In this document: positions 19,229 to 29,200 of the stretch, in pieces
How positions within the stretch are numbered: the stretch's first letter is position 1
How the letters are laid out: every line of letters begins with the position of its first letter
NCBI RefSeq assembly: GCF_029893635.1
Contig: NZ_JARXYR010000002.1
Span: forward strand, 2,455,001-2,519,000
DNA length: 64,000 nt
DNA from: Variovorax sp. TBS-050B
GTDB taxonomy: Bacteria > Pseudomonadota > Gammaproteobacteria > Burkholderiales > Burkholderiaceae_C
Direction: 5' to 3'
Program-made: the position numbers and the translations under genes
The notes under the pieces: generated by a model
Told to the model about the DNA's origin: nothing
What the model saw: the letters and a program-made list of their open reading frames with translations, nothing else
Databases searched by the model: none

Positions 19229-20713
19229 TTGTACCTGGGGCTCGATCTCGGCACTTCCGAACTCAAGGCGCTGCTGCTCGCCGAGGACCACCGCGTCGTG
19301 GGCGTGGCGCGCGCGGCGCTCACCGTCGATCGGCCGCGGCCGCTGTGGTCGGAGCAGGCGCCCGCGCAGTGGTGGCAGGCGCTCGAGGAGGTGATGCGCA
19401 CGCTGGCCGCGTCGCAGCCCGAGGCGATGGCCGCCGTGCGCGCGATCGGTCTCTCGGGCCAGATGCATGGCGCCACCTTGCTCGATGCGGCGGGCGAGGT
19501 GCTGCGGCCCGCGATCCTCTGGAACGACGGCCGCAGCGGCGCGCAATGCGAGGCACTTGCGCGCGCGGTGCCGCGGCTCGGCGAGATCGCCGGCAACCTC
19601 GCGATGCCGGGCTTCACGGCGCCCAAGCTGATGTGGGTGCGGGCGCATGAGCCCGAGGTCTTCGCGCGCATCGCGCGCGTGCTGCTGCCGAAGGACTGGC
19701 TGCGCTTCATGCTGAGCGGCGAAGCCGTCAGCGAGATGTCCGACGCGGCGGGCACGCTGTGGCTCGACGTGGGCGCGCGCGACTGGTCCGACGAACTGCT
19801 GGCGGCCACGGGCCTCACGCGCGCGCAGATGCCGCGGCTGGTCGAAGGCAGTGCGGTATCGGCGCGGCTCAGGCCCGAACTCGCGGCACGCTGGGGCCTG
19901 GCCCGCGGCCGGGTGCCGATCGCGGGCGGCGCGGGCGACAACGCGGCCAGCGCGGTGGGCATGGGACTGGTCGAGCCGGGGCAGGGCTTCGTCTCGCTCG
20001 GCACCTCGGGCGTGGTGTTCGTTTCGACCGACCGCTTCCTGCCGAACCCGGCGCAGGCGATGCATGCCTTCTGTCACGCACTGCCGGGGCGCTGGCACCA
20101 GATGTCGGTGATGCTCTCGGCCGCGAGCGCCGTGAGCTGGGCCTGCAAGGCCTTCGGCTTCGCCGACGAGGCCGCGCTGCTCGCAGCCGCCGCGTCGGTG
20201 GCGCCCGAAGCGCGTGCGCGCTGCCCGCTCTTCCTGCCCTACCTCTCGGGCGAGCGCTCGCCGCACAACGATCCGCATGCACAGGGCGTGCTGTTCGGGC
20301 TCACGCATGCGCACGGCCCCGCCCACATCGCCTACGCCGTGGCCGAGGGCGTGGGCTTCGGCCTGCGCGACGGCTTCGACACCCTGCGCCTTCCGGACGA
20401 CATGCCGCTCTCCGAGCTTGCGCTCGTCGGCGGCGGCGCGCGCAGCGCGTGGTGGGGCCAGTTGCTGGCCGACATCTTCGGCGTGACGCTCACGCGCTAC
20501 GCGGGCGGCGAGACCGGCGGCGCGCTCGGCGCGGCAAGGCTCGCGTGGCTCGCCGACGGCGGGAGCGTGGCGCAGGTCTGCACGCAGCCCCCCGTGACGC
20601 AGCGGCTCGCGCCGACGGCGGACCGCAGCGCGCACGCGCCGCGCCTTGCGCGCTTCCGCATTCTCTACGCCGTTCTGTGCACGCAATTCGAACAACCCAC
20701 CGAACGCCCATAA
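19229..20713 (+). CDS. xylB: xylulokinase (MtlY/XylB)
   Basis: FGGY-family carbohydrate kinase (494 aa) phosphorylating D-xylulose to xylulose 5-phosphate. Visible are YLGLDLGTSELKALLL at the start, GLSGQMHGATLLD, ILWNDGRS, AGGAGDNAASAVGMG near residue 235, SLGTSGVVFV and LVGGGARSAWWGQLLADIFG. The start is a TTG at 19229 with GAGG 6-7 bases before it, giving the usual M-Y-L-G-L N-terminus; no ATG fits. In the polyol pathway it handles xylulose formed from arabitol by the mannitol dehydrogenase, as MtlY does. A terminator overlaps its stop codon. Confidence 0.9.
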   Translation: MYLGLDLGTSELKALLLAEDHRVVGVARAALTVDRPRPLWSEQAPAQWWQALEEVMRTLAASQPEAMAAVRAIGLSGQMHGATLLDAAGEVLRPAILWNDGRSGAQCEALARAVPRLGEIAGNLAMPGFTAPKLMWVRAHEPEVFARIARVLLPKDWLRFMLSGEAVSEMSDAAGTLWLDVGARDWSDELLAATGLTRAQMPRLVEGSAVSARLRPELAARWGLARGRVPIAGGAGDNAASAVGMGLVEPGQGFVSLGTSGVVFVSTDRFLPNPAQAMHAFCHALPGRWHQMSVMLSAASAVSWACKAFGFADEAALLAAAASVAPEARARCPLFLPYLSGERSPHNDPHAQGVLFGLTHAHGPAHIAYAVAEGVGFGLRDGFDTLRLPDDMPLSELALVGGGARSAWWGQLLADIFGVTLTRYAGGETGGALGAARLAWLADGGSVAQVCTQPPVTQRLAPTADRSAHAPRLARFRILYAVLCTQFEQPTERP

Positions 20714-20739
20714 AAAAACCCGTCGGAGACGGGTTTTTT
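20713..20739 (+). terminator. rho-independent terminator of the polyol cluster
   Basis: Stem AAAAAACCCGT / ACGGGTTTTTT with a five-base loop, starting at the xylB stop codon. The A and T tracts on both sides would let it work in both directions. Confidence 0.92.
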
Positions 20740-20743
20740 CGTT

Positions 20744-20842
20744 CGGGAGACACCGCGGATCCGGCTCCGCCGGTCCGCAGGTGTCGCCCCCGGACGGGGG
20801 TTGGCGCAGCGGACACGAAGTGCCGCGCAGCCTGGGGGCGAC
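20744..20842. repeat. REP-like hairpin array between xylB and groEL
   Basis: Two nested inverted repeats: a GC-rich hairpin at about 20748-20785 (arms GACACC-GCGGA and TCCGC-AGGTGTC), and an outer pair GTCGCCCCC (20783-20791) / GGGGGCGAC (20834-20842). The unit lies between convergent genes and resembles interspersed intergenic repeats of Comamonadaceae. Confidence 0.7.
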
Positions 20843-20846
20843 CCAG

Positions 20847-22520
<1,674 letters not shown>

Positions 22521-22542
22521 TTAGGGGATCGGGTCCCGCGAA

Positions 22543-22836
22543 TTACTTGGCTTCGACGACCGCGAACAGGTCGTCTTCCTTCATGACGAGCAGTTCGTCG
22601 CCGCCGACCTTGACGGTCTGGCCGCTGTACTTGCCGAACAGGACGCGGTCGCCGACCTTGACGGTCAGTGCGGTCAGTTCGCCCTTGTCGTTGCGCTTGC
22701 CCGGGCCCACGGCCAGGACTTCGCCCTGGTCCGGCTTCTCTGCCGCTGCGTCGGGAATGACGATGCCCGAGGCGGTCTTGGTTTCGCTGTCAACACGCTT
22801 GACGATCACGCGATCGGCCAAAGGACGAAGTTTCAT
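22543..22836 (-). CDS. groS: co-chaperonin GroES
   Basis: 10-kDa lid of the chaperonin (97 aa, normal length). Visible are [16 protein letters not shown] at the start, the mobile loop [15 protein letters not shown] near residues 17-32 and [20 protein letters not shown]. The ATG at 22836 has AGGAG 7 bases upstream. First gene of groESL. Confidence 0.99.
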   Translation of the reverse strand: MKLRPLADRVIVKRVDSETKTASGIVIPDAAAEKPDQGEVLAVGPGKRNDKGELTALTVKVGDRVLFGKYSGQTVKVGGDELLVMKEDDLFAVVEAK

Positions 22837-22918
22837 TGCATCTCCTGGATAAGAAACGGGGTTGGGGTCGGGCGCCGCGAAGCGTCGGCGGCCCATCGGC
22901 TGACGCGAGGCGATGTTG

Positions 22919-22945
22919 CTAGCACTCGTCAGCAGCGAGTGCTAA
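22919..22945 (-). promoter_or_regulatory. CIRCE operator (HrcA-binding site) of groESL
   Basis: CTAGCACTC, nine-base spacer, GAGTGCTAA: one mismatch from the TTAGCACTC-N9-GAGTGCTAA consensus. It lies about 83 bp upstream of groES, immediately after the -10 box, so bound HrcA repressor would block initiation. hrcA itself is not in the window. Confidence 0.95.
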
Positions 22946-22972
22946 TCATAAGGGCAATCGATGGACTTTCAA
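22945..22972 (-). promoter_or_regulatory. sigma-70 promoter of groESL
   Basis: On the minus strand, TTGAAA (22972-22967), a 16-bp spacer and TATGAT (22950-22945). The -10 box abuts the CIRCE element, the usual arrangement of HrcA-repressed groESL promoters. Confidence 0.8.
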
Positions 22973-23057
22973 GGCGCGGGCGCGGCGTTCGCCCAGATCG
23001 ATGCAAGCGGCTACCATCCCCGCGCCACGTTTCCCCTCCGGCGACACAGGAGCCCGC

Positions 23058-23423
23058 ATGTTCAGCTTTGCCCGAAAACTTCTTCTTGCCGGTCTCGTGC
23101 TCGCCGCCGCGGTCTTCAGCGCTCAGGCCGTCAGCGCCGACAACGAGTGGCTCGTCGGCACCTGGGAGTTGACGCGCGATCCGGATGGACATGCCAAGGA
23201 CTGGATGGAGTTCAAGGCCGACGGCCAGACCACCAGCATCTCCGCGGCGGGCAGGAGAGTGCCGGGCGTCTACACCCTGGGCGATGGCACCGTCGACCTC
23301 ATCTATGCCTTCAAGGGGAAGACCATTCCTATCCGGCTGACCTATGGCGAGGACAGGAAGACCCTTTTTGCCCGCTCACCGGTGACGGGCAGCATTTCCG
23401 AATATAGAAAAGTCCAGCGGTAG
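23058..23423 (+). CDS. small secreted protein of unknown function
   Basis: 121-residue protein with a clear Sec signal peptide (MFSFARKLLLAGLVLAAAVF, cleavage near AVSA-DN). The mature part of about 94 residues begins NEWLVGTWELTRDPDG and contains MEFKADGQTTSIS, VPGVYTLGDGTVDLIYAFKG and ends SEYRKVQR. The GTWE start and short beta-rich pattern resemble small lipocalin-like/TIGR-type periplasmic domains, but I cannot assign a family. The ATG at 23058 has AGGAG 4-5 bases before it. It stands alone between groESL and an AT-rich spacer. Confidence 0.7.
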   Translation: MFSFARKLLLAGLVLAAAVFSAQAVSADNEWLVGTWELTRDPDGHAKDWMEFKADGQTTSISAAGRRVPGVYTLGDGTVDLIYAFKGKTIPIRLTYGEDRKTLFARSPVTGSISEYRKVQR

Positions 23424-23707
23424 CGCTGATCTATTTACATTCCCGCCAAATCAATTGTCAGCTGGCGGGGGCGGGCTGCGCAGTTTTTGGTGAATTGCAC
23501 GATATTCATAAATAGAGTGCAATTTTCTTATCAAGTAATTCTTTTTGTTGCAATAAGGTGGCGGCCGCTCGCCTTTGCACTGCGCATGTGTTGAAAAACG
23601 CGTGATTCCGCATGCGCTCGAACCCGGCCCCGGTCGGGTCGCTGATTCGTTCCTCCAGGTACGCCGCAGCCGGAACGCTGCAGAGGTTGGGCTCGTAGCA
23701 CCTCTCC
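23424..23707. other. AT-rich intergenic spacer upstream of tandem AraC genes
   Basis: 284 bp, clearly less GC-rich than its surroundings, without a supportable gene. It holds two inverted repeats: CCCGCCA/TGGCGGG (23442-23448 and 23463-23469), which could act as a weak terminator for the secreted-protein gene, and AATTGCAC/GTGCAATT (23493-23500 and 23517-23524) listed separately. It must contain the promoter of the AraC-type gene at 23708. Confidence 0.5.
23493..23524. promoter_or_regulatory. perfect 8-bp inverted repeat, candidate operator
   Basis: AATTGCAC and GTGCAATT are separated by 16 bp of AT-rich DNA, 184 bp before an AraC-type gene. The spacing puts both half-sites on about two helical turns, which would suit a dimeric regulator. 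The binding protein is unknown. Confidence 0.35.
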
Positions 23708-24766
23708 ATGCCCGGCCGCCCCGCCTCCACGATCCCCCGTTCTCCGCCGCGCGTGCAGCATTTCGGCACGCAGGATCTGCCGCCCGAACGACGGTTTGCC
23801 GAATGGTCACGCAGGTTCAGCCGGCTGCTGGGCTATGCCGGACTGGCGCCGTCCGGCGACGGCGCATTCGAGCAGACCCTCACCCAGGTGGATCTTGGCG
23901 CCATCCGCTTTCTTCGCCTGCAGGGAAGCGCGATCTATTCGCGCGCGCGCGGTGGCGAACTGCAGGACGCTGCACTGCGCCCCGTGCAACTGCTGATGCA
24001 ACTCGGCCAGGGCGCCACCATGCTCACCCAGGGCAGGGAAGCAAGGATCGGGCAGGGCGACATGGTGCTGCTGGATGCGCGCGAGGATTTCCGCCTGATG
24101 ACGGAGCCGGCGACCGACCTTCTCGCGGTGGGTTTTCCAGAAGCGCTGGTGGCGCGCTGGCTTCCGTTCGCGCAGGATGTCGTGGCTTTGCGGCTGGCCC
24201 GGGGCACCGGCTGGGCGAGCACCTTGTCGGTGTACCTGCGCAGCCTCACGGCGGGGTTGCTAGAGCGCATCGAGAGCCCGTTCGAGGAGGAGATCGTCGG
24301 CGAGCACATCCTCTCGATGCTTTGCTTCGCGCTCGCGCAGCACGGCTTCCCGATGTCCGTGGGCAATGGCGTTTCCGAGCGCGACCGCATGCTGCACGCC
24401 CGCATGTGCGGCTGGATCCGCGACAACTACAGCAATCCGGACATCAACGCGACCAAGCTGGCGCGGCAGTTCAACGTCTCCGTGCGCCATGTGCACAAGG
24501 TGTTCGCGGAAGCCGGGCGGGGGAGTACCTTCCACGACGTGCTCAAGCACGAGCGGCTCGAGGCGGCGGTGCGCATGCTCCGTACGGCCCGGGTCTCCCG
24601 CACATTCATCGCCCAGATCGCCGAACGGTGCGGCTTCTCCGATCCCGCCTATTTCGGTCTGGTGTTCCGCAAGGCCTACGGGTGCTCTCCCGGGACTTTT
24701 CTGCGGCGCGGCGGGGAGGCGATCAAGGCTCCGCCGGCCCCCATTGCGTCCAAAAATAAGGGTTAA
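23708..24766 (+). CDS. AraC-family regulator with AraC-binding-like (cupin) sensor domain, copy 1
   Basis: 352-residue regulator. The N-terminal half resembles the AraC_binding_2 sensor (FLRLQGSAIYSRARGG, LQLGQGATMLTQGREARIGQGDMVLLD). The C-terminal half has two HTHs, NATKLARQFNVSVRHVHKVF and IAQIAERCGFSDPAYFGLVF, ending FRKAYGCSPGTF. The neighbouring gene encodes a paralogue with the same architecture. The start at 23708 is the first ATG giving a plausible N-terminus, but no strong RBS is seen and a later start is possible. The target genes are unknown; the trimeric autotransporter about 1.5 kb downstream is one candidate. Confidence 0.82.
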   Translation: MPGRPASTIPRSPPRVQHFGTQDLPPERRFAEWSRRFSRLLGYAGLAPSGDGAFEQTLTQVDLGAIRFLRLQGSAIYSRARGGELQDAALRPVQLLMQLGQGATMLTQGREARIGQGDMVLLDAREDFRLMTEPATDLLAVGFPEALVARWLPFAQDVVALRLARGTGWASTLSVYLRSLTAGLLERIESPFEEEIVGEHILSMLCFALAQHGFPMSVGNGVSERDRMLHARMCGWIRDNYSNPDINATKLARQFNVSVRHVHKVFAEAGRGSTFHDVLKHERLEAAVRMLRTARVSRTFIAQIAERCGFSDPAYFGLVFRKAYGCSPGTFLRRGGEAIKAPPAPIASKNKG

Positions 24767-24805
24767 CCCTTATAACTTCTCGAGTTGCTTGCCGAACTCT
24801 AGGTT

Positions 24806-25840
24806 GTGAAAATTGTTAATCAAACCCCAGCGACGAAGCCAGTGAGCACTTTTTTCCCCCCTCAGGCTCCGGGGCGGCCCCGGAAGCGCGGGGAACTGGC
24901 TGCGCGCACGGAAGCGCTGGAGGAGAAGGCCGTCACCTGGCAGCACAACGACGCGCCGCCAAGCCCGGTCAACCTGAAGCTGGTCCTGGTCGATCCCGAC
25001 GGGCTCGCCTTCCTGCGTTCCCAAGGCGATGCGGTGGACATCTACCGGCCGGCGGCGAGCGTGCCCGAGGAAGGCCAGATGTACCCTTTTCATCTGCTGC
25101 TGAAAATGTCGCCGGGGCCGACCGTCGTCGAGCAATGCGGGCGCGTCGCCACGCTCCAGGACGGCGACATGACGCTGCTCGACTCCAACGAGGCCATGCG
25201 CCTGCGGTCGTCCCAGGGGAACGATGCCTGGATCATCGGTCTCGCGACCTCCCTGATCACACGCTGGCTGCCGAACGCGCAGGACGCGATCGCGTTGCGG
25301 CTCGACGGCAGCGAGGGATGGTCCGGCGTGCTGTCGAGCTACATCCGCTCGCTCGACATCCGGCAGGTGCAGCTGGAAGGCGGCAAGTTCCAACGCGAGT
25401 TCGTGGCCGAGCACATCATGTCGATGCTGTCGTTCTCGCTCGCCCAGACGGGGGTGCCGAGCCTGGACACCGATGCCGTGCCGCCGCGGGACCGCGCCAT
25501 GCACGCGCACATGTGCGACTGGATTCGCGACAACTATGCCGATGCGGAAGTCACGGCCGCCAAGATGGCGGCGCATTTCAACCTGTCGACCCGGTATGTG
25601 CACAAGGTGTTCGCGAGTGCCGGACGGGGCGTGACCTTCAGGGACGCGCTGCAGCAGGAACGTCTTGAAGCGGCCCGTCGCCTGCTGCGTCCCGCCGCCG
25701 GCGCCAGCATGCCGATCGCCCAGGTCGCGTATCGCTGTGGATTCTCGGACCCCGCTTATTTCGGCCTTGTGTTCCGCAAGAAATACGGCTGCTCGCCGGG
25801 CGCGTTTGCCCAGGCGCAGAAAGCCGAAGCCGGGACGTAG
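24806..25840 (+). CDS. AraC-family regulator, copy 2 (tandem paralogue)
   Basis: 344-residue paralogue of the preceding gene, 39 bp downstream. Shared blocks include MLHARMCGWIRDNY versus MHAHMCDWIRDNY, VHKVFA-AGRG-TF-D, and CGFSDPAYFGLVFRK-YGCSPG. The sensor half has LLLKMSPGPTVVEQCGRVATLQDGDMTLLDSNE. The start is a GTG at 24806 in a locally AT-rich junction; a GTG/ATG further in cannot be excluded. The conserved second HTH (FSDPAYFGLVF) suggests both proteins recognise related sites. Confidence 0.82.
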   Translation: MKIVNQTPATKPVSTFFPPQAPGRPRKRGELAARTEALEEKAVTWQHNDAPPSPVNLKLVLVDPDGLAFLRSQGDAVDIYRPAASVPEEGQMYPFHLLLKMSPGPTVVEQCGRVATLQDGDMTLLDSNEAMRLRSSQGNDAWIIGLATSLITRWLPNAQDAIALRLDGSEGWSGVLSSYIRSLDIRQVQLEGGKFQREFVAEHIMSMLSFSLAQTGVPSLDTDAVPPRDRAMHAHMCDWIRDNYADAEVTAAKMAAHFNLSTRYVHKVFASAGRGVTFRDALQQERLEAARRLLRPAAGASMPIAQVAYRCGFSDPAYFGLVFRKKYGCSPGAFAQAQKAEAGT

Positions 25841-26233
25841 GCCCCTCGCGCTGAGCAGTTGCTGAACCGCCCGCCGCCGAAGGCCCGGGCGGGTTCGTCG
25901 TCGCATTCGCCCGATCGCCTCGTCGGGACACCTTCATTCATTCATTCATCGCACACGCGTTGCGGGGCCGCACATCTGTGGTCCCGAAGCGAGGACATGG
26001 CGCGTAGTTACAAATGCGAAGAGACAACTGTGTAGTGCTGCCGCTTCGTGCGCACAACTCACATCGCGGCTTCCGATTATTCCTATTGGCAAATTTTTTT
26101 AATTACTAAAGTACTCGAATGCGCTTGGACACTGTCAGGGGAAACGATAGGTGACCTTTGCGAAAAGAGCGTTTTGGTTCCCGTGGGCAGTTTCAAAATT
26201 ACTGTGATCTGTCCAAGTCCGAGGTTTTTGTAA
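25841..26233. other. 393-bp intergenic region upstream of the adhesin gene
   Basis: No supportable gene. From left to right it holds a GC-rich hairpin (25864-25896), a (TTCA)4 microsatellite (25933-25948), a TAGTTACAAATGC segment (26005-26017) and a markedly AT-rich stretch with an uninterrupted T run (26094-26100) within 140 bp of the adhesin start. The AT-rich part probably carries the adhesin promoter and resembles DNA bound by H-NS-like silencers. No strong -35/-10 pair could be fixed. Confidence 0.5.
25864..25896 (+). terminator. GC-rich hairpin after tandem AraC genes
   Basis: GAACCGCCCG pairs with CGGGCGGGTTC (one bulged G), starting 23 bp after the stop codon. There is no T tract, so termination would be weak or rho-assisted. 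Confidence 0.45.
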
Positions 26234-29200
26234 ATGAACAAAACGTACCGCAGCATTTGGAACGAAGTTCTCGGCGCATGGGTCGCCGTCGCCGAGAGCA
26301 CCCACGCCAGGGGCAAGGCGAGCCGCTCCTCGCGTTCGGCGAGCCGACAGCTCGTCGCGGGTTCGGTTCTGGGCCTCGCGGCCTTGGGTACGGGTCTGTC
26401 GCACGCAGGAACCTCGATCCAGATCGACCAGATCGGCAACGGCACCGCCACGGGCACCGGCGGCACGGCGCCCGCGACATCGGGCGCCTTGTCCATCGCC
26501 ATCGGCGGTGGCAGTGGCGCCAACGCGCAGAACGCCAGCGTCGCGGTCGGCGATCAGTCGAACGCGACGGGTCAGGACTCGATCGCGGTGGGACGGCGCG
26601 CCAACGCCACGGGCGACCGTTCGGTGGTGGTGGGATCGGACGCCCGTGCGAGCGCCGCCAACGCGTCAGCGTTCGGCCAGCTCTCGCAGGCGACCGGAGA
26701 AAGCAGCACCGCGCTGGGCCACAGCGCCTTGGCGAACAGCGCGAACGCGACGGCGATCGGCGCCTTCAGCACCGCCAATGCCGGCAACGCCGTTGCCATC
26801 GGCCCCGGCTCCGCGGCGGGCGCGAACTCGTCCATTGCCATCGGTAGCGCTGCCTTCATTCCGACCAACGGCAATGCGATCAACAACATCGCGATCGGCA
26901 CGGGCGCCACCACGGGCATCGTGTCCACGTCTGGCTCGGGCAGCCAGATTGCCCTCGGCCGCGGGGCCACGACGGAGGTGTACGGCTCCATCGCCATCGG
27001 TGACAACGCACGCGCGCTCACCAACCACAAAGCCATTGCTTTCGGCTTCAACGCACTGGCGTCGGGGAACAGCACCATTGCATGGGGACGAGATTCATCG
27101 TCAACGGGAGACTTCTCGATGGCATTGGGCGCCTGGGCGGATGCGGGCAGCGCCAACGCCGTGGCGATAGGGCGGAATGCAATATCTCACGGAAGCCTCG
27201 CACTCGCGCTGGGGCCTTTTGCAAACGCCAGTCATACCAATGCGGTCGCGCTCGGCGCGTCCTCCGTCACTGCGGCACCCGTGGGAACCGCGAGCGCAGC
27301 CATCGCGGGCGTCACCCACAACTTCGCCGGCGCCACCCCGGGCAGTACGGTGAGCGTCGGCAGCGCCGGCAGCGAGCGCACGGTCACCAACCTCGCAGCG
27401 GGCCGACTGAGCGCGGCGAGCACCGATGCCGTCAACGGCAGCCAGTTGTTTGCGGCCAACGAAGAAATCACCGCCGTCGATACGCGCGTCGACACCCTCG
27501 GCGCCGGAACGGCCAGCCATCTGGGCACCGGCGCCACCTACGACGCTGCCACGGGCACGCTCACGGGCCCGACCTACAACATCAACGGCGCCAACTACAA
27601 CACCGTCAAGTCAGCGGTCGAAGCCGCGGGCTCGGGCTGGAACCTGAGTGCCGACGGCGGCACTACCAGCGACAACATCGGCCCCGGCGAAACGGCCAAC
27701 TTCGCGGCCGGCAGCAACACCACCGTCACGCGCAACGGCAACACCATCACCTACGGCGTGGTGAGCAACCCCACGTTCTCGGGCGGCGTGACGGCCCAGA
27801 GCTTCCAGGTGGGCAGTACCGGGCCGAGCCTGAGCGCCACCGGCATCGATGCGGCCGGCACCAAGATCACGAACGTGGCCGCGGGCACGGTGAGCAGCAC
27901 CAGCACGGATGCCGTCAACGGCAGCCAGCTGTTCACGAGCAACCAGACCATCAGCAAGTTGGGCGATACGGTGGCGAGCAGCCTGGGCACCGGCGCTACC
28001 TACGACGCTGCCACGGGCACGCTCACGGGCCCGACCTACAACATCAACGGCACCAACTACAACACCGTCAAGTCCGCGGTCGAGGCCGCCGGCTCGGGCT
28101 GGAACCTGAGCGCCGATGGCGGTGCCACCAGCGACAACATCGGCCCGGGCGAGACGGCCAACTTCGCGGCCGGCAGCAACACCACCGTCACGCGCAACGG
28201 CAACACCATCACGTATGGCGTGGTGAGCAATCCCACGTTCTCGGGCGGCGTGACGGCGCAGAGCTTCCAGGTGGGCAGCACCGGGCCCAGCCTGAGCGCG
28301 AGCGGCATCGATGCGGCCGGCACCAAGATCACCAACGTGGCCGCGGGCGCCGTGAGCAGCACCAGCACCGATGCGGTCAACGGCAGCCAGTTGGCCGCGG
28401 TGAGCAGCGTCGCGGGCGCGGGCTGGAACATCAGCGCGCAGGGCGCGAACGCAACCAACGTCGGGTCGACCAGCCCGACCGGCAACAGCGTCGACCTGAA
28501 CAACACCGACGGCAACATCCGCATCACCAAGCCGGCCGACAGCAACAGCGTCACCTTCGGTCTCTCCGACGACCTGAGCATCGGCAACAGCGTGAGCGTG
28601 GGCGGTACGGGGGGCACCGTGGTCAACGCCACGGGCGTGACCACCGGCGGCGGCAGCGGCCCGAGCCTCACGACCGGCGGCATCGATGCGGCCGGCAGGA
28701 AGGTCACGAACGTGGCGGCGGGCACCCTCAGCAGCACCAGCACCGACGCAGTCAACGGCAGCCAGCTGTTCGCCACCAATTCGGCCGTGGAGAACCTCGC
28801 CACCACGGTGGCGACGAGCACCACGCGCTACTACAGCGTCAACGACAACAAGGTCCAGGGCGGCAACTATGCCAACGACGGTGCCGAGGGCGCGAACAGT
28901 CTCGCGGCGGGCGTGAACGCGAGGGCCGCCGCGTCCGAGGCCAGCGCGCTGGGCTTCAACGCCAACGCTCTGGCCGCCGGTTCGGTCGCGCTGGGTTCGG
29001 GCTCGGTGGCCAGCACCGCGGCAGGCGTTGCCGGCTATGTGCCGCCGTCGGCCGGCGCGGCGCAGCAGGCCGCGATCATGGCGACGCTCAGCACGCAGGG
29101 TGCGGTGTCGGTGGGCGACGTGGCAAACGGCGTGCTGCGGCAGATCACCGGCGTGGCGGCAGGTACGGCCGCCAGCGATGCGGTCAACGTGGCGCAGTTG

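Noticed and set aside
22961..23057. Longer N-terminal extension for the small secreted protein
   Set aside because: Starting upstream would bury the signal peptide behind about 19 charged and polar residues; the ATG at 23058 has a good RBS.
25933..25948. (TTCA)4 microsatellite as a phase-variation switch of the adhesin
   Set aside because: Only four copies, almost 290 bp from the adhesin start, and outside any recognised promoter element.
27521..28392. Long repeats in the adhesin gene considered as a CRISPR or satellite array
   Set aside because: Repeats are 410-462 bp, in frame and encode recognised stalk modules; no short spaced repeats or cas genes occur.
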